64,000 bases of DNA from Scalesia atractyloides (Eukaryota; Streptophyta; Magnoliopsida; Asterales; Asteraceae). Shown in pieces: positions 23,550 to 34,813 of this stretch (position 1 is the stretch's first letter; every line of letters begins with the position of its first letter). Position numbers and translations under genes: made by a program. The notes beneath the pieces are model-generated. The model did no database searches. It saw only the letters and a program-made list of their open reading frames with translations, and was not told where the DNA came from. The DNA is taken from the NCBI GenBank assembly GCA_947069175.1, contig CAMTDV010000018.1:44528869-44592868 (forward strand), read 5' to 3'.

Positions 23550-26500
23550 ATGGAAGATCAACTAAGAACTTATATGTCCGGAGCTAGTTCGTCAAATGCC
23601 AACGTGATTAATCAAGTCAATCTTGATAACGAAATGGGAACGACCGTCAAACCGCCCAAGCTAATGAGCATGGACGGTACGAAGCATGGAAAGAGAAATT
23701 TACCTACTGGGTTCAAGCCATGCACTTCACTGGCTGGGTATCAATCGAAAGAGGCTACACTATTCCGGTAGATGAACATCAACAAGTTCTTGAGAAGTAC
23801 AACTACTCGACAGCTCAGAGAGATGAATACATTGCTGAGAAAAAGATGATCAGTCTCATCCAACAATCAGTAAAACAAGATATTCTGATTCTGTTACTAG
23901 AATATACTACAGCAAGGGAACTTTGGTTGTCGTTACAAAAGAAATACCAAGGCAGTGTTGAAATGATAAAAAGCAAGGAGGCTCTCATTCTGAAAGAGTT
24001 CGATATCTTTAGCATGCTAAAGAATGAGACCATTAAGCAAATGATTGAGCGTTTCTGTCATCTCAAAGTGCAAATGCGAAGACACGGTCTTGAGAAGACG
24101 GAACAAGAATACATCGACAAACTTGCTGACGCACTACCAGAAGGTGAATGGACTACGAATTTGATGGTTCTGAAGAATATTGATAAGTGGGATTTCTTCA
24201 AGTTGTCAACCTTTATCGATAAACTCGAAGGCCACGAAATGGAGCTTCTGAGGATAGCGAAGTCAAAGAACGCTAATGTTGTTCAAGACATTGGTTTGTT
24301 CTACAAAACCGGAATGCAAGATAACATTTCGAGTCCAAAAATTGGAACTACTTTTAGTGCAAACATGAATGCTTCTCCACAGAACCAAAATCATTCACAG
24401 CCTCAGTATGACCAAAGTCCACAAAGTTCTTATTCAAGCACTGGTTCAAGTTCAACATTTCAAAGTCAAGCAAATCAGAACCAACAGCAAAGTTCTGATC
24501 TGAATGTTTACAAATGCAACATCGTAGTGAATTTGAACAATGTTGTTTCAGAAGAAGTTGCAAAACAAAATATGTCACTACTTCCTACCGTCTTAGAGTC
24601 TTATGAATGTCTCGTAGCCGGTAAAACGGAAATCCTGAGATGACCGCAGAAGATTATGATCAGGTAGACAAGGAAGAACTCAAACTAATGGACATCAAAC
24701 GGTCCTAAGCTTCGATCATCAGGAGATTGACAAAGTTTGTTGCACTCACAGGCCGTGACATAGGAAACTCCAGCAACAAATTGGGTTTTGACAAATCGAA
24801 AGTCACATGCTTTCGATGTCGACAGAAGGGACATTTTAAAAGAGAATATAAGAACAACGAAGTAACCGGAAATCAAATTCCTTTCGGAGGAGGGAATGAA
24901 TATTACAAGAGGGCACTTCAATATAAACCGTTCCCAAAGAAAACTCAAGTTGAGATCCAAGAAAAGCAAAACAGTAGTACCACGGAGAAAGCCATGGTCA
25001 CATCCACAGAAGATGACGGTTTTGATTGGAATTCTTACATTGGGAAAAAGACCGGAGTTGCTTTGATGGAGGAGATAGTTGAAGATAATTCAGCAGCTGA
25101 AGCAGCGGCAGCAGCAGCTTTCGAACAAGCTATTCTGGAACAATACTTGCATCAACAACAGGAAGAAGAGGAATATATCAATATGCAGAGACAAGAAATT
25201 TTATCCTCTAATTCTTGTGATAGTTTTGCAGGTCACTTTGATGGAAGCACGAAAGAACAAGTGGTTGAGGAGAAAAAGATTGATAAAGTGATCATTGATG
25301 TCACTCAAGAAATGAAAGCTGAAAACCTCAAGGACATGGCAGATAAAGCTATAATGGCGAATCTAACCAAGGTAGGTCCAGATGTAAAGGTTATCGAGAA
25401 AGAAGTTGTCAAAGTACAAGTTGTAGAGGTTGAGAAACCTTGTACAAAATGTACTAAACCTTGTGTCGAATGTGTTGAAAAGTCAAAGATCATCGCTGAA
25501 AACAATGTGGATAACGATTTGTTAAAATATGATTATCGCACAATGAAAGAAGCGTATGACAAAATGAAAAATGATTATGGCAGACTCGACAGAAATAACA
25601 TTGAACAACATGACAATATAAGAATGTTGAGAGGTACAGTAATGGATAAACAAAGAGCAATTAACATTTATATCAACACCATTGCTGAAATCAAACAACA
25701 ACTTCAAGATATGACAATTGAAACTGAAAGAGTTCAACAATTGTTAAGAAGTTATACCACCAATGCGTATGTTATCGATCACATTCTTCCGACAATCTCA
25801 TCGGAAGAAAAGCCTAAAAGGAAAGCGGGCAATGAATATAGCAATGTTCCTCCACCCCTTTGTAGAAATATTGTGTTAAATCTGCAGACGGGATGGACAA
25901 GGCACTTAATGTTGAATTACTTTCTGAAAAGAAAAACGAGTTGCAAGAGAACATTGATATAGTCTATGCTAAATCTGATGATGATAACAACGCTGTGGTT
26001 AACAAAGTTGTTGAAAATGTTTTAAGTGATTCTGATGATGGCAGCTTCAAAAGCGCTAACTCGAGTTCAAAGAATTCCGATTCACAGTCTTAAAATGACG
26101 ATAAGTCGTCAGAAGATGGTCTAAGTGACGATCCTAATATTGTAATGTAAAAAATTAAGGATTCGGATAGACTATACTTTGATGATAGCTTCCCGATACA
26201 GAATGTGAAGGAAGAATTGCTTGATAAATTCTTTAAACTCGTGGAAGTCACATAAGAGGAATTGGTAATCAATGAACAAAAATTCTATTCCAAACCTAAA
26301 AGAAACAATTACCGAAGAAACGGTGGTGATCATCCAGAAAACCGAAGAGCGGGGTTGGGTTTAGAAGAAGAAACTGATGAATCTGTAAAGAAACCGTCAC
26401 CATTTCATGAATAGAAAAACAAAAACATGAAGTTTTTATATGGGAGTAGTACAGTTCTTGAGGAGAGTTTCATTGGTAAACAGTCAAATGATGAGTTCAA

Positions 26501-27202
26501 GAAGGAGAAAGAAATTTGGGATAAAGCCAAGGTTACAAGTGGTGTCAAAACTTCTAGTAGGGTAAAACCACCTGTTAAAGGACATCCACTTGATAATCAG
26601 ACATGTTTCAAGTGCAATGAAACTGGTCATATTGCACGACAATGTCCGAAATCAAAATCGGCTTATCTTCAAAGAAAAGAAGATTCAAATGTTGTTAAAC
26701 CAAAGCAACCAGTGTTTGTCAGACCTGTAAAGATTTGGAAACAAAATGAATCAAAACCAGAAGTTAAACCAAAGTCTGAAAAGATTTTTGAAAATTCCAT
26801 TTTCAAAAAAGTTGAAACTTCTAGGTCTAATGAAAACAAGTTTTACATCAAAAAGGCTAATATCAAATCTCAAACCTGGATTGCCAAGAAAAGGTCAACA
26901 ACATCTGGTGTTGTTAAGTCTGAGCTAGTAAAGACTGACACACAAAAGAATCTAAGTCTGAAATAACTAAGTCTGAGCTTGTAAAGACTAGTGAGAATGT
27001 GAAAGAAATTAAAACAGAAATAAACAACGATAATGTCAAATTTGTAAAAGCTAAGAAAAAAGTGAAATTTTCAAACATTAACATTGTTGAAACAGATGAT
27101 GAATTTGATTTTGATGATGTTGATGAGTTTGAATATGCTTTTGATGATGGTTATCCAATAAAACCCAAGACCAAGAAGGCTTGGGTAGAGCTTTTCACCT
27201 AA
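23550..27202 (+). pseudogene. gag: Very long Gag of element C, decayed
   Basis: Runs from ATG 23550 (MEDQLRTYMSG) to TAA 27200-27202, about 1217 codons if the frame is followed through. Order: capsid-type region (RGYTIPVDEHQQVLEKYNYS, EYTTARELWLSLQKKYQGS), a first knuckle near 24808 (CFRCRQKGHFKREY, last Cys now Tyr), a Gln/Glu-rich segment, CTKCTKPCVECVEKS near 25440, a long helical segment (about 25520-25790), an acidic Ser/Asp region, a second intact knuckle CFKCNETGHIARQCPK at 26604-26645, and a Lys-rich tail ending TKKAWVELFT. Frameshifts near 23700, 24640 and 25890 and several stops (26091, 26148, 26253, 26412) inactivate it. The stop in GAATAG at 26412 is shared with the D copy at about 59694. 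Confidence 0.85.
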
Positions 27203-30200
27203 TTTCTGAATTTTGCAGGGGCTCCAAAGATCCGTACTTTCAAAGTGGATTTTAGATAGTGGAGCATCCAGGCACATGACGGGAATGAAAGCGTTGCTAT
27301 TCGAAATTAAAGCTATAAATGGTGGATATGTTGGATTTGCAGGAAATCAAGGTGGAAGGATAGTCGCCGAGGGAAAACTCTCCAATGGCGTAGTTTCTTT
27401 TGATCGCGTGAACTATATTGCAGAACTTCAGAACAATCTTCTGAGTATATCACATATTTGTGACAAGAAATTCACAGTCCATTTTAATGCTAAAGAGTGT
27501 ATTATCTTGAAGCCGGGATTCAAAATTCCAGATGAGTGGATTCTGATGCGATTATCTTGAAGCCGGGATAGTCGCCGATGAATGATTTATATGTTCTTGA
27601 TATGGGTATCGCTACCACTTCATCACAATCAGCACAATGTTTTGTATCATAGGCTACCAAAAAAGATTCTATTCTTTGGCATCATAAGATGGGGCATATT
27701 CGTTTGCGAAAAATGAATTTCTTGGTTCATAATGATCTTGTAGAAGGCGTAATTCTTCAAAGATTCAGATGTCTCATCATTGCTTGGAATGCAAGAAGGG
27801 AAAGCAGATCAAGAAATCGCATTCGAAGAAAATTCTAAACTCAATCAAACTGCCATTAGAACGTCTCCCTATGGACTTATTTGGTCCTATAAATGTTCGT
27901 AGCATCTCAGGAGACTTATATTGCTTGGTTGTGACAGATATTATTCGAGATATTCGTGGGTATTCTTTCAAGAATCAAAAGACGAAACGTTCGAGAACTT
28001 GGTTATTCTATTCAAGAAACTCGAGAACATTTATCATCTGCTGGTCAGATGCATTAGAAGTGACAACGGCACAGAGTTTAAGAAAAAAAGAATGATGGAA
28101 TTCTGCAACGCAAAAGGGATTCTGCATGAGTTTAGTGCTCCCTATACTCCACAGCAAAACGGAGTTGCTGAACGGAAGAACCGAACTTTGATTGAAACTG
28201 CGAGAACCATGCTTGCAGATTCTATACTTCCAATCAGCTTCTGGAGTGAAGCGGTTGCTGCAGCTTGCTACACACTAAACAGAGTTCACACTGTCAAACC
28301 AACAAAGAAAACATGTTTTGAGATGATAAACCGACAGAAGCCAAATTTGAAGTTCTTAGGACCATTCGGTGCACCTTGTACCGTAATAGACCAAGATGGC
28401 AAATTCGTAGCTAAATCTCTTGAAGGTTTCTTTGTCGGATATGCGAGTCCGTTAAGAAGAGTATATGTTCCTTCATTAAGAAAGGTTATTGAAGCACAAC
28501 ACGTGGATTGTTTCAACTACACGGATCCTATTCAAAGGAAAGCTGACGCGTGGCTGTTTAACTATCAAGACGTTTGGAAGTCATTTGACTTGCCCAAAGA
28601 ACCAACTGACGAAGAAGTTGCAGCGTTATATTATCTTCACCAGTCAGCGAATCAAGAGCAAATTGTTTGACCAATTATGGTTAATCAACCCACATTGGAT
28701 CCATCTTCTTCTGGCGCAAGTTAAAATATTAGTGGTGTTCCGACTGAAAATGTGTCTGAAACATTATCAACACCTACTAATCTTCCAACGAAGGCCTCTA
28801 CTGAATCAGTGAATACAACAACGGAGCCTAGTATGCCTCAGAATCAAAATCTGATTCAGATGGAGCACCAACATTTGATGCTGATGGGGATCATCTTCTT
28901 CAGATGAAGAAGTGGAGCAGATAACAAGTCTTCTTAATCAATCTGCAGTCTCAAACAACAGAAATGAAGCTTCATCAAGCTCTCCAAACATTGAATTGGT
29001 TATTGATCTCAACTTCACGAATCAGCAAAACTCAGTAGATCTTCCAAGCGAAGAATTGTCACGATCATATTCTTATCATCCGTCAACAAATATTATCGAA
29101 GAACTTCAAACTGGTGTTAGAACTCGGGGCAAATTAATAAAGCACTTAGTTGTTTCTATACACGCGTTGCTACAACCAAGAATTTTTGTTTCAGTTCATG
29201 TTTCGTCTCTCCGATTGAGCCTAAGACAGTTAATGAAGCTTTAGCAGATGAAAACTGAGTATAAGCAATGTAAGAAGAATTATTGCAGTTTGAAAAGTTG
29301 GGTGTGTGGAAGCTTGAAGACTTACCAGAAAATCAGAAAGCAATTGATACAAAATGGGTCTTTAAGTGTAAACGTGATGATAGAGGGGTTATTGTTCGTA
29401 ACAAAGCTAGGCTTGTTGTCAAGGGATTTCACCAGCAGGAAGGGATAGACTACACGGAAGTCTATGCACCAGTAGCTCGATTGGAATCTATTCGAATATT
29501 TCTAGCTTTCACATCATGGAAAGGATTTAAGGTCTATCAATGGATGTCAAATCGGCTTTTCTGTACGGCAAATTACGCGAGAAGGTGTACGTTGGACAAC
29601 CGCCAGGGTTTGTCGATCCACATAACAAGAAGAAAGCGTACCTACCGGATAAAGCTCTTTATGGTCTACACCAATCCCCGAGAGCTTGGTATGAGACGTT
29701 ATCACAACATCTCGTCGGAAACGGCTTTAACAGAGGAACTATGGATAGTACTCTTTTCACCAGAGAAATTGATGGCCATCTAATTATAGTTCAAATCTAC
29801 GTTGACGACATCATCTTTAGATCTATAAACGATAGTCTCTGCAAAGAGTTTGAGGGAATCATGAAAAAGAAATTCGAAATGTCCTCGATGGGCAAAATGT
29901 AGTTCTTTCTTGGTTTGCAAGTACATCAGCTTTTGGATGGTATTTTCATTCACCAGACTAAGTATGGAATGGAAAGCTTGAAGCCTCTATCTACGCCTCT
30001 TGCTCTCAACCAAGACATTTGCGTTGACGAGACTGGAGCCAAAGTTTGCGAGACGTTATACAGATCGATGATTGGATCGCTGATGTATCTGACGGCGTCA
30101 CGCCCAGATATTATGTATCCAACCTGCCTATGCACCAGATATCAGTCAAGCCCGAGGATCTTACACATGCAGATCGTGAAGCGTATCTTCAGATATCTGA

Positions 30201-30768
30201 AAGGATGCCCAAGCACCGACTTGTGGTACCCGAAGAACGACAATTTTGACCTCACAGGCTATGCTGATTCCGTTTTTTGGTGTAGATAAGTTAAAGTCAA
30301 AATCAACTACAGCGGTGGACGCCAGTTCTTTGGAACAAGAATGGTAACCTGGCAGTGTAAGAAACAGACTACGGTCACTCTCTCTACCTGTGAAGCTGAG
30401 TATATCTCGGCCTCCAGCTGTTGTTCACAGATTCTGTGGATTCAACAGCAGATGAGAGACTATGGTCTGCAATTTCTAGACACTCCGCTGTATGTTGATA
30501 ACAAGGCAGCCATCGATATAACTAAAATTCTGGTTCATCACTCACGCACAAAACACATCGAAATTCGTTATCATTTCGTTCGTGTTGCTACGAAAAGAAA
30601 TTGGTAAGAATAGAAAAAATCCACACCGACGAACAAAAGGATGATTTTTATACCAAACCATTTTCTTTGTCACGATTTAAATACTTGCTAAGAATTAACG
30701 GTATGAAAATTTTGCTGACAGGTGCGGATGCTGAGGTTGAATACGAATCGGACGACGAGTTTGCGTGA
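27203..30768 (+). pseudogene. pol: Pol of element C (PR-INT-RT-RNaseH), decayed
   Basis: Protease: WILDSGASRHMTG at 27240-27280. Integrase zinc part: WHHKMGHIRLRK and CLECKKGKQ near 27680-27800. Integrase core: APYTPQQNGVAERKN near 28140. Reverse transcriptase: DTKWVFKCKRDDRG near 29350 and YVDDIIF near 29800. RNase H: TCEAEYISASS near 30390, with the stop at 30766-30768. Pol starts in the +1 frame relative to the gag stop. A 30-bp shuffled insertion (27549-27578) interrupts the protease-integrase linker, and frameshifts occur near 27950, 29130, 29540 and 30285. The 5' part (to about 29030) matches D copy A and the 3' part (after about 29150) matches D copy B. Confidence 0.88.
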
Positions 30769-31917
30769 TCCACATTGGTTTGTAAATACCTTTCTACTTT
30801 AGAATTTTGTTGAAAAACTAAAATACAAAAAGATGTTTTTGATTTTAGGGCGAGAAAATGTTAGAGAAAATACAAAAAGATTCAAAAATTTTAAAACCCA
30901 AAAACATATAAAAATTTAAAATGTACAAAACTTTGAAAAAAGACAAAAAGAATTCAGTGGCATAAAAGAAAATGAGAGTACATCAGTGGACTATCACAGT
31001 ATGCTAAAGAAAAGAAAAGTTTAAAAGTGATAAATGAGTCTTACTGTGGATGTGTCGATAGGCTTAACACGTTCAGTAAACTGTTTTCGAGATAAAAACT
31101 AAATTTTACAACTGCTTAATCTTGTGGATTAACACATCTTGGATATATGGACTTAGTACTCCGAAATTTTGTTTGAAGGATTGCCTGATTATGAGATACG
31201 AGGTCTTTATAGATAGTTGATATCTGGGGTATTATGCAAGTTCTTCTGACTTTGCGGAAGCAATGGCCTAGAACTTCTATAATACTTTTGCTTTAAACCC
31301 CCAAATTGCATGCAATATTGAAAAGTATCGAAAGATCTAATCATTTGAAATGCTGAAAAGATTCCTTAAGTAGAACACACCTTAAAGTCGAGCCTTCATC
31401 TCTTTGTCTGTACGGTAGTACTAACATGAGCTCTCAAGGTCTCGCACAACCCAAATACAGATATCAATAATTGGGAACCACATATAAGTCAAGTTTCATA
31501 AATTCTACCTTAACATATCTTGAAACAGTTGAGAAATGTGGTAAAGTTTAAGTGGACAAATATATCGACAATCTAGGTAAACTAGTTTAAAACTTAAAAT
31601 CATCTAAAGGTCAACGGTACTGGTGATATGTCTCAATCAACTGATATGATCCTTAGACACGAATTCACAAAAATATGTCTGTAAATATGTTTGTACATAG
31701 TTTACATTACTTATTTCATAGTATTTTTGTTTTGCAGATTAAAATCACAAAGATTTTGAGTGTGTTTTAGCATAAATCTTCAAAAATACAAAAAGATTTT
31801 ATTTCTACATTGTTTTCAGCAAACCAATATTGGAGAACGTATCTTCGAAGTCTGGTAAGGTGCTAGAACTGGTGGGAATCTCATTGACAACGGGCTGGGA
31901 GCTAATCTCTCTAGAAC
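30769..31917 (+). other. Conserved 3' spacer of C with micro-exon; env region deleted
   Basis: No ORF. Homologous to the spacers after pol in A and D. A 35-nt segment at 31820-31854 is bordered by TTGTTTTCAG and GTAAGG, as in A and D. The homology ends at AGCTAATCT (31909), then a 12-base word CTAGAACTGGTG repeats 31863-31874 and leads straight into the 3' LTR, which lacks its first bases. Confidence 0.7.
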
Positions 31918-32314
31918 TGGTGCATAATGTCTATGTCTTAGTCTTATATCGAGTCTGTATTGTATAGAGCTAAATAGGCTAGGTTATAAGGTATTTATGA
32001 AGTATTGTAGCCAAGTTCGGGCATGTACATGTTGTGTATGCATGTTCGGCCCGAACTTGCTTATGCAAGTTCGGGCAAACTTGTGTCTCACATGGCCGAA
32101 CTTGTTGTCCTATAAATACTTAGCTTGTGTGTCTCATTTGTAACTTTGGCATTGTAGAGGCGAAGCTCTGTCAGTCTGTAATTTGAACCTTTAATCAATG
32201 AAACTGACGTTTAACTGAGTAATTCTTGTCTATTGGTAACACGGCGTAATATTTCCGCTATTTGGACGTTAGATATCAAATTTAGGTTCCTAAGCATCAA
32301 GGTTCGGTCCTACA
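31918..32314 (+). repeat. 3' LTR of element C, first bases missing
   Basis: Aligns with the 5' LTR from TGGTGCATAATG onward and ends GGTTCGGTCCTACA at 32314, but the TGT start is lost at the deletion junction. TATAAATA lies at 32111-32118. It is followed by ATCGG. Confidence 0.9.
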
Positions 32315-32319
32315 ATCGG
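32315..32319 (+). other. Target duplication of C, right copy
   Basis: ATCGG, identical to 22452-22456; gag of element B resumes here. Confidence 0.92.
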
Positions 32320-34813
32320 AAATTCAAGCAACAATCTAGGGTTCGACATATCGTAGGTCACTTGTTTTAGATGTCGACAGAAAGGGCATTTGAAGAGAGA
32401 ATGCAAAAATCCTGAAACCACTAGAAATCAAAGTCCATTTGGTGGAGGCAACGAGTATTACAAGAAATCTCTTCAATACAAGCCTTTCCCAAAGAAGACA
32501 CAAGTTGAGATCCAGGAAAAGCCAAACAGCAGTAACACTGATAAGCTATGGTTGCTTCAAACGAGGATGATTGCTTCGATTGGAATTCTTATATAGGTAA
32601 GAAGACCAGAGTTGCATTGATGGCTGAGATCGTTGAAGATACTTCTGCCGAAGAAGCAGCAGTGATAGAGAATGCTCTACTGGAACAGTATCTGCAACAA
32701 CAGGAAGAAGAGGAAATGTATCATCACATGAAGACACAGGGCATTTTAACTCCTGATTCATCTTCTAGTTTTGCAGGTAGCTTTGATGGAAGTTCTCAAG
32801 AGCAAGTGATCGAGGAGAAGTCGTTGATAAACAAATCACTGATGTTGTTCAAGAGGTGACTACTGAAAACCTCAAGGACTTTGCTGATAAAGTTATGATG
32901 GCGAATCTAACCAAGGTAGGTCCAGAGGTAATTGAAGTTGTCAAAGTGCAAGTTGGGAGGTTGTAAAACCTTGTACAAAATGCACCGAGCCATGTGCTAA
33001 ATGCGATGAAAAATCACAAATCATCGCTGAACTCAATGTACATAATGGATATTTCAAATATGAGTATCGTACAATGAAGGAAGCATATGACAAAATGAAA
33101 GATGATTATGGCAGGCTCGATAGAAATAATATTGAACTACACGATACTATAAGGATGTTGAAAGGTACAGTAATGGATAAACAAAAAGCAATAAACATTT
33201 ATATCAACACCATTGATGAAACCAAGCAACAACTCCAGGACATGAAAATTGAAACAGAACGTGTTCGACAACTTTTAAGAAGTTACATAACTAACGCGTA
33301 TGTCATCGATCACATACTTCCCACGATCTCATCGGAAGAAAATGTTAATAAGTCTAAAAAGAAAATTGGTAAACAATACAACAATGTTCCTCCACCCCTA
33401 TGCGAGAAGTATTGTCGCAAAACTGTTGATGGGATGGAAAAGGCACTCAACATTAAACTGTTATCTTAAAAGAAAAATGAGTTGCCGGAGAATATTGATG
33501 GAGTCTGTATTAAATCAGATGATGACAATGCGGTAGTGAAAAAGGTGGTTGAAAATGATCTGAACGGTTATGATGATGGCAGCTTTGAGAGCGCCACCTC
33601 GAGTTTGAACAGTTCTGAGACAAATTCCGAAGATGACGATACATCATCAGAAGATGATCTATGTGATGATCCTAACGTTGTCATGTACAAGGTTAAAGAA
33701 TCTGATAGATTATACTTTGATGACAGTTTTCCGATTCAGAACATCAAAGAAGATCAATTGGATAAACTGTTTAAACTGGTTGAAGTCACATCAGATGACC
33801 TAGAGGAAAATGAAAAGAAATTATATTTTAAACCCCAAAGAAATTACAATAACTACCGGAGAAAGGGTGGTGATCATCCGGAAAACCAGAGAGCTGGGTT
33901 GGGTCTAGATGTCGAAGAAGAACCAGTTAAGAAAATGTCACCATTTCACGAGTACCAAGATAAACACATGAAATTCGTTTATGGGACAAACATGGTTTAT
34001 GAGGAGAGTTTGATTGGTAAACAATCAAACGACGAGTTTAAGAAACAGAAAGAACTTCGAGATAAGGCGAAAGCCACAAGTGGTGTAAAATCCACTAGTG
34101 GACACTCACATGATAATCGGATTTGCTTCAAGTGCAATGAAGTTGGTCATATTGCACGGAAGTGTCCGAAATCAAAACCGGCTTATCTTCGAAGGAAAGA
34201 AAGTTCAGATGTTAAAAAATTTAAGCAACCAGAGCTTGGACAAATAAGAATTTTAAAAAGAAATGTTGACATAAAGGAAATGAAATAAATTTTTGAATAA
34301 AAACCTTAAGATAAACCTAAATCTGAAAAGAAGTTTGCAAATTCCATTTTCAAAAAAGGTGAATCTTCAAAAGCAAACGAAACAAAGTTTTACATCAAAA
34401 AGGCTAACATAAAATCACAAGCCTAGATTGCAAAAAGGAAGTTGCCAACATCTGAAATCACTAAGTCTGAGCTAGTTAAGACTAGTGATAACATGAAAGA
34501 ATCAAAATCTGAAATCACTAAGTCTGAGTTTGTTAAGTCTAGTGATAACATGAAAGAATCTAAATCTGAAATCACTAAGTCTGAGTATGTTAAGACTAGT
34601 GATAACATGAAAGAATCTAAATCTGAAATCAAAATTGAAAATGTCAAATGTTTGAAAGATAAAAAGAAAGTGAAATTTTCAAACATAAACATCATAGAAA
34701 ATCCAGATGATGAATGTGAGTTTGATTATGCTGATGAGTCTGAATTCGATTACGATGATGGTTATCAAATTCAACCCAAGACCAAGAAGGCTTGGGTCGC
34801 GTTGTTTAACTAA
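32320..34813 (+). pseudogene. gag: Gag of element B, 3' part
   Basis: Continues B gag with an intact first knuckle (CFRCRQKGHLKREC, about 32367-32405). Then follow the Gln/Glu-rich segment (LEQYLQQQEEEEMYHHMKTQG), CTKCTEPCAKCDEKS near 32970, a long helical segment (33074-33330), an acidic Ser/Asp region (33560-33680), a second intact knuckle CFKCNEVGHIARKCPK near 34127-34170, and a Lys/Glu/Ser tail with a 19-residue tandem repeat. The tail ends KTKKAWVALFN with TAA at 34811-34813. Frameshifts near 32550, 32845 and 32950 and stops near 33467, 34286 and 34425 break it. Both knuckles are best preserved in this copy. Confidence 0.85.
34451..34630 (+). repeat. 57-bp tandem repeat inside B gag
   Basis: Landmark TCTGAAATCA at 34451, 34508, 34565 and 34622, period 57. 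It encodes a 19-residue unit (SEITKSELVKTSDNMKESK) about three times, in frame. Element C has a shorter, degraded version at about 26910-26990. Confidence 0.85.

Larger units (their letters stand above)
22457..32314 (+). mobile_element. Element C: complete copia element with deleted env-like region
   Basis: The plus-strand element has both LTRs (22457-22855 and about 31920-32314) and is flanked by ATCGG on both sides, inserted within the gag of B. Order: LTR, primer site, palindrome leader, gag, PR-INT-RT-RNaseH, conserved spacer, micro-exon, then directly the 3' LTR. The pre-env palindrome array, the env-like ORF and the polypurine tract seen in D are missing. By eye the LTRs differ at roughly twenty positions in 400, so the copy is old relative to G1. 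Confidence 0.93.
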
